Origin: Paracoccus denitrificans
GTDB taxonomy: Bacteria; Pseudomonadota; Alphaproteobacteria; Rhodobacterales; Rhodobacteraceae
DNA: 64,000 nt
Direction: 5' to 3'
Assembly (NCBI RefSeq): GCF_900100045.1
Contig: NZ_FNEA01000020.1
Coordinates: 27,431 to 91,430, forward strand
Part shown: positions 1 to 8,656 of the stretch, piece by piece
Position numbering within the stretch: position 1 is the stretch's first letter
Layout: each line of letters starts with the position of its first letter
The notes under the pieces: model-generated
The model's database searches: none
Told to the model about the DNA's origin: nothing
Seen by the model: the letters and a program-made list of their open reading frames with translations, nothing else
Made by a program: the position numbers and the translations under genes

Positions 1-236
1 CCTTCGGCATCGGTGCACGCTACAAGGGCACGGCCTATAACGGCGATGACAACGGCTCCAAATCAGATGCCGCGGTGCTGATCGATGCCGCCTACAGCTA
101 TGCCCTGCGCAAGGACACGGTGCTTTCGGTCAATGTGACCAACCTGCTGGACGAAAAGCATCGCGAGGCCGCCTCGGGCGCCATCACCTACAATCCCGGC
201 CGCGAGATCACCGCCACGTTGCGCCGGACCTGGTAA
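1..236 (+). CDS. TonB-dependent receptor, C-terminal end (partial)
   Basis: Only the last 77 residues are in the window; the reading frame starts at base 3 and stops with TAA at 234-236. The segment reads as the last beta strands of an outer-membrane TonB-dependent receptor: a strand ending VNVTNLLDEKH, then a short loop, and a final strand GREITATLRRTW closing on an aromatic residue, as outer-membrane barrels do. The NLLDEKH-like signature is typical of siderophore receptors. An AraC regulator lies convergently 45 bases downstream, a common arrangement for iron-siderophore uptake. The substrate cannot be told from this fragment. Confidence 0.85.
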   Translation, partial: FGIGARYKGTAYNGDDNGSKSDAAVLIDAAYSYALRKDTVLSVNVTNLLDEKHREAASGAITYNPGREITATLRRTW

Positions 237-280
237 TCCCGTCGCCCGCCCTGCCCGTCCTGCGGGCGGGGCGCCGATCC

Positions 281-1249
281 CTAGCCGGCAAGCCGGGCCC
301 GGCGCCAGGTCGCCGGCGGTTCGCCGCAGGATTTGCGGAACACCCGCGTCAGATGCGCCTGGTCGGAAAAGCCGAGCTGCGCGGCGATGTCGGCCAGCCG
401 CAGGTCGGATTCCAGCAGCAGCCGCTGGACCAGGTCGATGCGCTGGCCCAGTTGCCATTGCAGCGGCGTCGTGCCGGTCGTGTTCTTGAAGACATGCGCG
501 AACCAGCTTTCCGACAGGCCGACGCTCTCTGCCATCTCGGCCACGGTCAGCCGCCGGTCGGGGCGGGTCGCCAGCCGCGCTTGCAGGCGCTTCATCTGCG
601 CAGGCGTCAGCAGCGCCGCGGGACGTTCGCCGGTCTGCTGCGGCACGTCCAGCAGGGCGCTGAAGATGCTGCCGACCAGGCTTTCGGCATAGATGCCATG
701 CTTGCGCGGCACCGCCACCTCGTCCACCAGCAGCCGCGCCAGCGCATCGACGGCGACGGCGTCCTGGATCTCGACGGGGCGGCGCAGGACGCTCAGCGCC
801 TCGGAGCGGCCAAGCGGCGGCGACAGAAAGCGCAGCAGCCGGTCCTGGTGCACATGCAGGTCCAGATGCGAAAAGACATGCGGCGCGGTGAAGCGGGTCC
901 ACATCGGCACGCCGGCCGGCACATAGATCGCCCGTGTCATCGGCCGGCAATGGCGACCGATGCCGTCGTCGCGGTTCGAGATGCGGATATGCGAGGACAC
1001 GTCGTTGAAGAAGAAGACGATGCGCGGGTCGGGCGACAGGTAATAGCCCTGGGCGCCGGTCTGGCCCTCGGCCTCCCAATAGACGCTGACCAGCCCGTCG
1101 AGTCCGCGCCACCGGACGGGCATCGTGGGCCGGATGCCCTCGGTATAGCAGGTCATGGAATGGCGATAGCTCATCGCATGCGGCTCTGGTAAGCCTTCGG
1201 GGCCGGAAGGCGTGGATGGGAAGAATACCTTAGGGAAATTCTCAGCCAT
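281..1249 (-). CDS. AraC family transcriptional regulator
   Basis: This is a 322-residue regulator. The C-terminal hundred residues (about 214-315) carry the two helix-turn-helix motifs of the AraC/XylS family (LTVAEMAESVGLSESWFAHVFK, then LADIAAQLGFSDQAHLTRVFRK, ending in the usual PATWRR). The first 200 residues are an effector domain I cannot place. I chose the ATG at 1249 (MAENF); an in-frame ATG exists upstream at 1315, but the residues it adds look non-conserved. It is convergent with the TonB-dependent receptor, and AraC genes next to such receptors usually control siderophore uptake, so that role is an inference from position. The 267 bases between this start and the next gene hold no convincing ORF. 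Confidence 0.88.
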   Translation of the reverse strand: MAENFPKVFFPSTPSGPEGLPEPHAMSYRHSMTCYTEGIRPTMPVRWRGLDGLVSVYWEAEGQTGAQGYYLSPDPRIVFFFNDVSSHIRISNRDDGIGRHCRPMTRAIYVPAGVPMWTRFTAPHVFSHLDLHVHQDRLLRFLSPPLGRSEALSVLRRPVEIQDAVAVDALARLLVDEVAVPRKHGIYAESLVGSIFSALLDVPQQTGERPAALLTPAQMKRLQARLATRPDRRLTVAEMAESVGLSESWFAHVFKNTTGTTPLQWQLGQRIDLVQRLLLESDLRLADIAAQLGFSDQAHLTRVFRKSCGEPPATWRRARLAG

Positions 1250-1516
1250 CGCAATCCGTCCTGTCCCGCCGCGTTCGGATTGGGCATGCCTGTCGCAAAT
1301 ATGCAGCACACCCAATCAGGCCGGGCTGGCCGTCGCAGCGACGAAGCGGCCTGCGCACTCGCCCAGGGTCACGAGCTGCCCGCCTTGCAGCGCGAGCCAA
1401 GCCCCCCGGACAACAGCCTGCCGGTCGCACTGCCTACCCATCCTCATGGCGACATCATGGCGCGGACAATGCGCTCGAACTCGGCCCGAGGCGATGTCTC
1501 GGGCCAAGATGCCGGG

Positions 1517-3181
1517 TCATCGTTCCATGAGGATACGGCGCCCGGCCGCGAAATCCTCGGAGTAGATGCGATCCTTGTCGACGAAGGGAACGTGCCGGCG
1601 ATAATCGTCGAGAAGGTTCTTCGTGGCCCTCCCCAATGCCGGCCGCTTGCGCAGGTCGACGGCCTGGGCGGCATGCAGCAACTGGATCGAGGACATCCAG
1701 TAGAGATTGTCGAGGATCCGCCCCAGATTGGCGACGGAAAGCGGCGCGTGGCTGTCCAGATCCTCGATATTCCCCGCCATCGCGACCGAGCCGGCCGGGG
1801 CCTGCGCACCGATCTGGCGGTTCTCGGCCAGAAGCGCCACGAGCGGCTTCTGGATCGCCCCGAAGGCATGGCCGTGATTGGTCTCGGCCGCAAGGAAGCG
1901 CGGCAGGTGGGTCATCTCGGGATTTTCGAAACGGATCGTCTGCATGGTGATCGCCTGGGACAGGCGCACCAACGCGGCATTCAACGCCTCGACGCTTGTC
2001 GCCACCGGCAGCATCTCGAAGCCCGCGGTCGGATAGATCGCGCCCGCGACCTCGCCCTCGATGAAATAGGCGGAGACCTGGGCCGAGGTCTTTTCATCCA
2101 CCGCGCCGACGACGACCCCCGGATTGTCGTCGCTGTGGTTGATCTGAATTTCCAGCACCTTCACCAGGTCCTGCGTCGCGACCCGGGCGCCGCCCAGCAC
2201 ATAGGCCATGGTGCGGAACGACAGCGGATCCTGCAAGGCGCGCTCATCGGAGGGCGACCACAGATAGCTGCCCTGCAACGCATCGCGGATCGCCCGTGCG
2301 CCGGCGAGGTTTTCCGGAAAGGGGCGGATATCGTTCGTCTCGGACAGGAACGGCGCGACGTTGCCGTTGAACCCCTCCAGCGCAAGGGCAAAGACGATGG
2401 CTTCCTTGTCCAGATAGGCGTCGACGTCATGGGCCAGCAGGGCAGCATGCCCCGCCGTCAGCGCATTGGTGCTGAGGATCGACAGGAAGTCCTTGCCGAC
2501 CGGCTCCAATGGGGCGATCCCCGCATCCGACAATGCCTGCCGGGCAGCCATGCGGTCGCCGTTCACGAACACCTCGCCCTCGCCGATCATGGCCAGGCCG
2601 ATATGCGAGGCCAGGGTGATGTCCGCCTCGCCCACCGAGCCGCGCGAGGGCACGACCGGCGTGATGCCGCGCTCAAGGAACTGGCGATACATCTCGGCCA
2701 CGGCGGGCTGCACGCCCGTCCGCCCTGTCGCGATCTGGTTCAGGCGAATGGCCATCCCCGCCCGCACCGCCTCGACGGGCATCGGCTCGCCCACGCCCGC
2801 GCCGTGCGCGCGCAACGAGGTCAGGTTGAAGGCGCGCGACAGCTGCAAAAGCTCATCGTCCAGCACCCGCTTGCCGTCCTTGATCGCAAAGACCGGGCGG
2901 TCCTTGTTCCAGCCGACGCCGACCGTCAGCCCGTAGACGGCCTTGCCTTGCAGCGCCGCCTCCATCACCAGGGCGAAGCCCTGGGCGATCTGCGTGTCCG
3001 CGCCTTGAGTCAGGACGATCCTGGCGCCGTCGTCCCGCGCGATGCCCGCGACCTGCTCGACCGTCAGGGTTCGCCCGTCGATGGTCCAATCCTCGGCCCA
3101 TGCGGCGGAACCGCCAAGCGCGGCCGTCAGGCAAAGGGCGGTCAGGCAGTGGTGGCGGCCGGTTCCGGTTCGAACGGACAT
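1517..3181 (-). CDS. Secreted MIO-less aromatic amino acid lyase homologue, probable ergothionase
   Basis: A 554-residue member of the histidine/phenylalanine ammonia-lyase superfamily. Seen: Y83 in the YGLTVGVG loop, LNQIATGRTGVQP, NHSDDNPG near residue 360, and a late NIEDLDSHAPLS segment. The triad Ala-Ser-Gly that forms the MIO cofactor is absent: where HAL has GSVGASGD, this protein has GSVGEAD (residues 181-187). The N-terminus (MSVRTG start at 3181, preceded by an AAAGGAA ribosome site) is a typical Sec signal peptide with likely cleavage after AWA, residue 29, so the enzyme is predicted periplasmic. Known: ergothionase, which eliminates trimethylamine from ergothioneine to give thiourocanate, belongs to this superfamily and works without MIO because trimethylamine is already a good leaving group. 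Urocanase-, desulfurase- and hydantoinase-like genes follow in the same cluster, which supports that reading. A lyase for another N-trimethylated histidine, such as S-methyl-ergothioneine or hercynine, is the main alternative. Confidence 0.82.
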   Translation of the reverse strand: MSVRTGTGRHHCLTALCLTAALGGSAAWAEDWTIDGRTLTVEQVAGIARDDGARIVLTQGADTQIAQGFALVMEAALQGKAVYGLTVGVGWNKDRPVFAIKDGKRVLDDELLQLSRAFNLTSLRAHGAGVGEPMPVEAVRAGMAIRLNQIATGRTGVQPAVAEMYRQFLERGITPVVPSRGSVGEADITLASHIGLAMIGEGEVFVNGDRMAARQALSDAGIAPLEPVGKDFLSILSTNALTAGHAALLAHDVDAYLDKEAIVFALALEGFNGNVAPFLSETNDIRPFPENLAGARAIRDALQGSYLWSPSDERALQDPLSFRTMAYVLGGARVATQDLVKVLEIQINHSDDNPGVVVGAVDEKTSAQVSAYFIEGEVAGAIYPTAGFEMLPVATSVEALNAALVRLSQAITMQTIRFENPEMTHLPRFLAAETNHGHAFGAIQKPLVALLAENRQIGAQAPAGSVAMAGNIEDLDSHAPLSVANLGRILDNLYWMSSIQLLHAAQAVDLRKRPALGRATKNLLDDYRRHVPFVDKDRIYSEDFAAGRRILMER

Positions 3182-3207
3182 GAGATTTCCTTTCCATGGT
3201 TGCCGCA

Positions 3208-4551
3208 TCAAGGATCGGCGGGGGCCGGAACGGCCCCGCGCCCGCAATTCGTCGAATAGGGCTTTGGCAGCACCAGCACCGCGATCAGCGACGCGGCGGC
3301 GGCCGCCATGACGTAGAATGCGGGCGCATGGAAACCGATCCCCGTGCTGCCCAGCCATGTCAGCGTCGCGGGGGCGAACCCGCCGAAGATCGTCACGGCG
3401 GCATTGTAGGCCAGCGACATGCCGGTGGTGCGGACATGGGTCGGAAAGACTTCGGAAAGGGTGGCGGGCGCCACGCCCACGAAGCCCGAGACCATGATGC
3501 AAAAGAGGCTTTGCACGATGACGAGGGTGGTCAGCGTCGGCGATGCCTGAAGCCACGAGATCAACGGATAGACCGCGACCAGCATCAGCGCCGCCGAGGC
3601 TCCCAGCATCAGGCGACGCCCGATCCTGTCCGAGACGGTGCCGGCGCAGACACAGCCCACGGCCAGGAAGACGTTGCCGATCAGCGAGGCGGTGAAGGCC
3701 TGCGAGGGGGTGAAGCCGAAGGCCCTCTGGACGAAGATCGGCATGTAGATGATCAGCACGTAGACGCAGACCGCCCACAGGATCGAAAAGGCGAAGCCCT
3801 TGATCAGGTGGCCGAGATAGTCCGAGAAGACCTGCCTGAGCGGCGCGGCGGCGGGTTCGCGCCCGGCGCTGGCCCGCTCGGCCTGGAAGGCCGGGGTTTC
3901 GTCCAGCGTCTTGCGCAGCCACAGGCCGACCGGCGCGATCAGGACACCGATGAAGAAGGGTATGCGCCAGCCCCAGTCCCCGACCTGCTGCTCGGTCAGG
4001 AGCGATGTGACGGCGAAGGCCACAAGCGCGCCCATGATGTTCGAGATCGCCATGCTCGCCTGCAACCACGAGGCGTATTTGCCCTTCTTGTCGGCCGGCG
4101 CATGCTCGACCAGAAATGCCGCCGCGCCGCCGATCTCGCCACCCGCCGAAAAGCCCTGCAGAACGCGGCCGGCAAGGATCATCAGCGGCGCGCCGATGCC
4201 CATCGCGGCATAGGTCGGCGCAATTGCGATGAGCAGCGTCCCCGCCGCCATGATCATGATCGTCAGAAACAGCGCCGCCTTGCGGCCGGCCTTGTCGCCA
4301 TAGACCCCGATCACGACGGCCCCCAGCGGGCGGATCACGAAGCCGAGACCGAAGGCCAGGAAGGCCTTGACCAGTTCGACGGTATCGTCGCCGCCCGGAA
4401 AGAAGTTCTGCGCGATATAGATCGCGAACAGTGCATAGACGGTGAAGTCGTACCATTCGAGCGCGTTGCCGATCGAGGCCGCGGCGACCGCGCGCCCCGG
4501 CGATGATCGTTTGGCGGGCACGCTCCGCCAGTCCTGCCGTGTGGTTTCCAT
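3208..4551 (-). CDS. MFS transporter, metabolite:H+ symporter (MHS) family
   Basis: A 447-residue inner-membrane carrier with twelve predicted helices. It shows the MHS family marks: NALEWYDFTVYALFA in helix 1, a GRKAALFLT loop after helix 2-3 (GVYGDKAGRK), GRVLQGFSAGGEIGGA in helix 4, and the DETPAF cytoplasmic loop. A GGAGGAAAG ribosome site precedes the ATG at 4551. It sits between the secreted lyase (27 bases downstream) and the urocanase-like gene (112 bases upstream). If the lyase acts in the periplasm, this symporter would import the product (a thiourocanate-type acid) rather than the parent betaine; MHS relatives carry carboxylates and betaines. The substrate is inferred from context only. 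Confidence 0.92.
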   Translation of the reverse strand: METTRQDWRSVPAKRSSPGRAVAAASIGNALEWYDFTVYALFAIYIAQNFFPGGDDTVELVKAFLAFGLGFVIRPLGAVVIGVYGDKAGRKAALFLTIMIMAAGTLLIAIAPTYAAMGIGAPLMILAGRVLQGFSAGGEIGGAAAFLVEHAPADKKGKYASWLQASMAISNIMGALVAFAVTSLLTEQQVGDWGWRIPFFIGVLIAPVGLWLRKTLDETPAFQAERASAGREPAAAPLRQVFSDYLGHLIKGFAFSILWAVCVYVLIIYMPIFVQRAFGFTPSQAFTASLIGNVFLAVGCVCAGTVSDRIGRRLMLGASAALMLVAVYPLISWLQASPTLTTLVIVQSLFCIMVSGFVGVAPATLSEVFPTHVRTTGMSLAYNAAVTIFGGFAPATLTWLGSTGIGFHAPAFYVMAAAAASLIAVLVLPKPYSTNCGRGAVPAPADP

Positions 4552-4663
4552 CTTTCCTCCCCTTTGCCCGTCGGTAACCGCGGGCGCTGGTTGATTGCTG
4601 TTTGGCTTCTTCCGGGCGCAGGCGGACCCTTGGCGGGTTCTGGCTGCCGCGCCCGGCAGAGGA

Positions 4664-6322
4664 TCAGAGTTTCAGGTGGTTGATGCCCTTGCGGGCGACT
4701 TCGTCCTGCGCCTCGGGATAGCCCGCATCGGCGTAGCGGATGACGCCAAGCCCGGTGTCGTTGTCGATCGCCTGCTCCAGCCGCACGTCCGCCGCCGCGG
4801 TGCCGTCCGCGATGATCGTGACGCCCGCCGAGGTCATGTAGCCCGCATAGCCCCCGCCCCCCGAATGGATCGCGACCAGGTCGGCGCGCGAGGCGCAAAG
4901 CAGCATCGCATCCAGCAGCGGCCAGTCGGCGATAGCGTCCGAGCCGTCGCGCATGTTCTCCGTCATGATGTTCGGATGCGCCATGCCCGCCGAGTCGAGG
5001 TGATCGCGCGAGAAGGCGACCGGCCCCTTCAGCTCTCCCGCGGCGACGAGTTCGTTGACCCGCCGGGCCAGGGCGCTGCGCTCGCCATGGCCAAGCCATG
5101 CGATGCGGGCGGGCAGCCCCTCGAAGGGGACGTTCTCGCGCGCTAGCCGGATCCAGTTGGTGACGATCCTGTTGTCCGGGAACATTTCCAGCACCAGATC
5201 GTCGATGCGCGCGATATCGGCCGGATCCCCCGACAGGGCCATCCAGCGGAACGGCCCGATGGCGCGGCAGAAGAGCGGACGCAGATAGGCCTCGGTAAAG
5301 ACGGGGATGTCGAAGGCATCCGCGACGCCGCCGGCCTGCGCCTGGGTGCGGATCAGGTTGCCGTTGTCAAAGACCTCGGCCCCCGCGCGCTGGAAGTGCA
5401 GCATCGCCCTCACATGCTGCGCAATCGACGCCCGCCCCGCCGGGATCAGTTCCGAGGGATTCTGACTGCGCAACCGGCGCACCCGCTCCAGATCGTAGCC
5501 GACCGGGACATAGCCATAGACCAGATCGTGGGCCGAGGTCTGGTCGGTCACGATATCCGGCACGATCCCGCGCGCAGCGATCCTAGGATAGATCTCGGCC
5601 GCGTTGCCGACAAGGCCGACGGACAGCGCCTGCCCCTTTGCCCGCGCCTGCTCGATCCGCGCCAGCGCACCGTCAAGATCGGGGGCGATTTCGTCGAGAT
5701 AGCCGATTTCCCGGCGCTTGCGGGCCCGTTCTGGATCGATTTCGACGCACAGGATCGCGGCGCCCGCCATGCGTCCGGCCAAGGGCTGCGCTCCGCCCAT
5801 GCCGCCAAGGCCCGCCGTCAGGACGAAGCGCCCCTCCAGCGTGCCGCCGAAGCGACGCTCGGCGATGCGCATGAAGATTTCATAGGTGCCCTGGATGACC
5901 CCTTGCGAGCCGATATACTGCCATGCTCCGGCGGTCAGCCCGCCCCAGCAGACCAGGCCCTTGCGTTCCAGGTCGTAGAAGGTCTCAGCATTGGCCCATT
6001 GCCCGACGATATTGCAGTTGGCCATGATCACCTTTGGCGCCTCGGCCGAGGTCTTCATCAACCCGACCGGCTTGCCGGACTGGATGACCAGCGTCTGGTC
6101 CTCGTCCATGACGGTCAGCGCGCGGACGATGGCGTCATGGGCGGCCTTGTCGCGCGCAGCCTTGCCGAGTGCTGCGTAAACGACAAGGTTATCTGGATCC
6201 TCGCCTACCGCCAGCACGTTTTCCATCAGCCGCAGCAGCGCCTCTTGCCGCCAGCCCTTGGCGCGCAGTTCGGATCCCGAAGGGATCGGGAAGCCGGGAT
6301 TGCGTGGATTGTCCCTGGGCAT
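4664..6322 (-). CDS. Divergent urocanase, probable thiourocanate hydratase
   Basis: A 552-residue NAD-dependent hydratase of the urocanase fold. It keeps the glycine-rich NAD-binding region (FVLTAGLGGMGGAQP), the CWGGLTAGAWQYIGSQG block and the active-site cysteine in PLFCRAIGPFRWMALSGDP. It departs from true HutU in the C-terminal segment: HutU has HHGGGVGMGYSQHAG, this protein has HSGGGGYAGYMTSAG (about residues 486-500). That segment is near the substrate site in HutU, so a changed substrate is likely. Thiourocanate and S-methyl-thiourocanate hydratases are known urocanase relatives, and the neighbours fit them better than histidine use. I start at the ATG at 6322; an in-frame TTG at 6328 overlaps the stop of the preceding gene and is possible. 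Confidence 0.85.
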   Translation of the reverse strand: MPRDNPRNPGFPIPSGSELRAKGWRQEALLRLMENVLAVGEDPDNLVVYAALGKAARDKAAHDAIVRALTVMDEDQTLVIQSGKPVGLMKTSAEAPKVIMANCNIVGQWANAETFYDLERKGLVCWGGLTAGAWQYIGSQGVIQGTYEIFMRIAERRFGGTLEGRFVLTAGLGGMGGAQPLAGRMAGAAILCVEIDPERARKRREIGYLDEIAPDLDGALARIEQARAKGQALSVGLVGNAAEIYPRIAARGIVPDIVTDQTSAHDLVYGYVPVGYDLERVRRLRSQNPSELIPAGRASIAQHVRAMLHFQRAGAEVFDNGNLIRTQAQAGGVADAFDIPVFTEAYLRPLFCRAIGPFRWMALSGDPADIARIDDLVLEMFPDNRIVTNWIRLARENVPFEGLPARIAWLGHGERSALARRVNELVAAGELKGPVAFSRDHLDSAGMAHPNIMTENMRDGSDAIADWPLLDAMLLCASRADLVAIHSGGGGYAGYMTSAGVTIIADGTAAADVRLEQAIDNDTGLGVIRYADAGYPEAQDEVARKGINHLKL

Positions 6323-6324
6323 GC

Positions 6325-7416
6325 TCAAACCGCCAACGCATAATCGGTCAGGTTGATGCCCATGACCTTTTCGGGGTGAACATAGATCGCGGGGTCCATC
6401 AGCCCCGCGCCGACCGGGATCAGGGCCTTGGCGACATGCAGCAGATGAACCTTCATCCCCACCCTGAGTTCGCCGACCGACAGCGGCTCCATCTCCTGCG
6501 ACAGGGTGGTGATGACATCCGGAAAGGTCGCAAGGCGGCTGCCGTCGGCGGCGCTGACCGCCATGTATTCGTTCATCACGTGAAGCGTCAGCGCCTTGTC
6601 GCCCGCGCCCAGCGTGACGGTGCCGACATCGAAGGCCTCGTTCGTATAGACGACATCCATGGCGGTGATCTCGCTCTCGGTCAGGATGGTGCCGCCGGTC
6701 GTCGCGATGATCGCGTCAAGCACGGCCGCGGTGCCCTTCGGTTCGGCTGCGATGATGGCGTGCCCCAGTTCCAGCGCCCTGGAGATGCCGCCAAGGGCCG
6801 CGTTTCGGGCTACATAGCCGGCGCGGACCGGATTGCGCGCCGAAGCGATGAAGCCGCCCGACATATCGGATGCCGTGCGCAGGATGGGCGAGACGCGGCC
6901 GGTCGCCCCGCGCGCGACCAGTTCGATATAGCGGTTCTGCTCGCGATTGCCGCCGACCGCGGTCTGGATGGATTCGTCGGGCTTGCCGGCCATGCCGATC
7001 GCGCCCATGTCGCCGGTCGGATGCGCCCGCATGTCGCCGACCGCATCCAGCACCTTGCAGCCAAGAATGGCCGAGGGAAGCCAGGCGTTCAGCGTCGAGG
7101 ACTTGCCGTTCTGCCCGATCATCAGCGCCGCGACCTTCGCGCCAAGCGCATCCTGCAAAAGCTGCACGGCCTTGACGTAGTCCACGCCGCGCATCTCCCA
7201 TGGCGTTGTCGAGGCGGGCGCGCCGATGGCCGCGGCCGTGGCGACCCAGTCGTCCTCATGCAACTCGTCGACCGAGACGAGTTCGGGCGCGCCGGCATTG
7301 ACCGCCGCATAGCCCAGCATGCGCCCGTGATGAACCCAACCGCCGCCGCCCGCCGCATAAACCGCACCGCCGCGCACCGCGGATTCGACATCCTTTTCCG
7401 TCAGAACTCTGGCCAT
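6325..7416 (-). CDS. DUF917 / S-methyl-thiohydantoin desulfurase-type protein
   Basis: A 363-residue protein of the DUF917 family, recognisable by its start (VLTEKDVESAVRGGAVYAAGGGG) and by MIGQNGKSSTLN and the GINLTDYALAV end. The family was renamed, as I recall, for S-methyl-thiohydantoin desulfurase. In ergothioneine breakdown, the step after the hydratase removes sulfur from a 2-thiohydantoin propionate (5-oxo-2-thioxoimidazolidine propionate) to give hydantoin-5-propionate, which would be this protein's role here. It lies one base after the M20 gene's stop and its own stop overlaps the possible TTG of the hydratase gene, so all are translated from one mRNA. The specific reaction is inferred from the family name and the neighbours. 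Confidence 0.8.
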   Translation of the reverse strand: MARVLTEKDVESAVRGGAVYAAGGGGWVHHGRMLGYAAVNAGAPELVSVDELHEDDWVATAAAIGAPASTTPWEMRGVDYVKAVQLLQDALGAKVAALMIGQNGKSSTLNAWLPSAILGCKVLDAVGDMRAHPTGDMGAIGMAGKPDESIQTAVGGNREQNRYIELVARGATGRVSPILRTASDMSGGFIASARNPVRAGYVARNAALGGISRALELGHAIIAAEPKGTAAVLDAIIATTGGTILTESEITAMDVVYTNEAFDVGTVTLGAGDKALTLHVMNEYMAVSAADGSRLATFPDVITTLSQEMEPLSVGELRVGMKVHLLHVAKALIPVGAGLMDPAIYVHPEKVMGINLTDYALAV

Positions 7417-7417
7417 T

Positions 7418-8656
7418 TCAGCCCTCCCGTTTCCTGTCCAGTTCCATGACCGTGTTCGCCAGCACCTCGGCCGCCAGGGCGAGGTCGGCTGTCTCGGCCC
7501 ATTCCTCGGGGCAATGCGAGCGGCCCTCGCGGCATGGCACGAACACCATCGCCGAGGGGCAAAGCCGCGCCATGAAGGCCGCATCGTGGCCCGCACCCGA
7601 CACCATCCTGCGACAGGCCGCGCCCAGCCCGTCGGCGGCTTCGGCCAGTTTCCGCTGCAAGCCGTCATCCATGCCCACGCCGGGATTGTCCGAAATCAGC
7701 CGCGTTTCGACGGTGATGCCGGGCGCGGCTTCAAGACCCGTCAACCAGGTCACGAAGGCCTCTTTGTCCCTGGCGCGCTCGGCGCGGATATCGACAAGCA
7801 TGCGGACACGGGCGGGCACGACATTGGCAGCATTCGGAGATATCTCGAATTCGCCGACCGTGGCGGTGAAATGCGCGGGACCGGCCGACAGCTCCGTCGC
7901 GCGGGCCTCGATCTGGGTCACGATCCGGGCCGAGGCGGCAAGCGCATCGGCGCGCAGCCCCATGGGGGTGGTGCCGGCATGGTCCGGGCGGCCAGAGATC
8001 ACGATCTCGACACGGGTGATGCCGACGATGGCCGTGACGATGCCAAGCCCGATCCTTTCGGCCTCCAGCACCGGGCCCTGTTCGATATGCAGCTCCAGAA
8101 AGGCCTTCAGATCGTCGCGCAGCGGCCCGTGAAGGCTTTCGGGAACACCGCCCACATCCGCCATTGCCCGCGCAAGATCACGCCCGTCGCTGGTGCGTCC
8201 CAGCCAATCCTGCGGCAGCACCCCGGCCATTGCCCGCGAACCGATGCAAGAGACGCCGAAGACCGAAACCTCTTCGGCCAGGAAATCGACCACGGCAAGA
8301 TCGTGACGCAGGACGGCACCGCGGCGGGCAAGGATGCGCGCGACCTCCAGCGCCACGACGACGCCCGCAATCCCGTCGAAACGCCCGCCATCCGGCACGG
8401 TATCCGAATGGGAGCCCAGCATGATCGTCCCCGCCCCCGGCCGGGTGCCCTTGCGCAGGCCGATCAGGTTGCCGCCCGCATCGGTCGAGACCTGCAACCC
8501 CCCTGCGACGAAGCGCCGGCGCAGATGGTCGCGCCCCTCGTCGAAACGGGGCGAGAAGGCGCGGCGCGTCCATGGGCGCCCGGGATCGGTGATCCGGGCC
8601 AGCGCATCGATATCCCTGCCGATTGCCTCGGCCGAGGCGTCGAGATTGCGCCGCAT
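7418..8656 (-). CDS. M20 Zn-dependent hydrolase, probable N-carbamoyl-L-glutamate amidohydrolase
   Basis: A 412-residue member of the allantoate / N-carbamoyl-L-amino-acid amidohydrolase group of M20 peptidases. Metal ligands are visible: H83 in GSHSDTV, D94 in RFDGIAG, the E128-E129 pair, H190 in LELHIEQG, and a late histidine in SGAGHDAAFM. The dimerisation-domain arginine/asparagine blocks (GRPDHAGTTPMGLR, ISPNAANVVPA) are present. The enzyme should split a carbamoyl group into CO2 and ammonia; with hydantoin-5-propionate upstream in the pathway the product would be L-glutamate. The ATG at 8656 overlaps the stop of the upstream hydantoinase gene; a GTG at 8659 would overlap by four bases. 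Confidence 0.88.
   Translation of the reverse strand: MRRNLDASAEAIGRDIDALARITDPGRPWTRRAFSPRFDEGRDHLRRRFVAGGLQVSTDAGGNLIGLRKGTRPGAGTIMLGSHSDTVPDGGRFDGIAGVVVALEVARILARRGAVLRHDLAVVDFLAEEVSVFGVSCIGSRAMAGVLPQDWLGRTSDGRDLARAMADVGGVPESLHGPLRDDLKAFLELHIEQGPVLEAERIGLGIVTAIVGITRVEIVISGRPDHAGTTPMGLRADALAASARIVTQIEARATELSAGPAHFTATVGEFEISPNAANVVPARVRMLVDIRAERARDKEAFVTWLTGLEAAPGITVETRLISDNPGVGMDDGLQRKLAEAADGLGAACRRMVSGAGHDAAFMARLCPSAMVFVPCREGRSHCPEEWAETADLALAAEVLANTVMELDRKREG

Noticed and set aside
1280..3259. Long plus-strand open frame of 659 codons
   Set aside because: It is antisense to the lyase gene; composition is Arg/Gly/Asp-rich with no motif, typical of GC-rich shadows.
1517..4456. A 979-residue fusion of lyase and transporter in one open frame
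   Set aside because: The upstream half is an open shadow of the transporter gene; the lyase has its own signal peptide, ATG and ribosome site at 3181.
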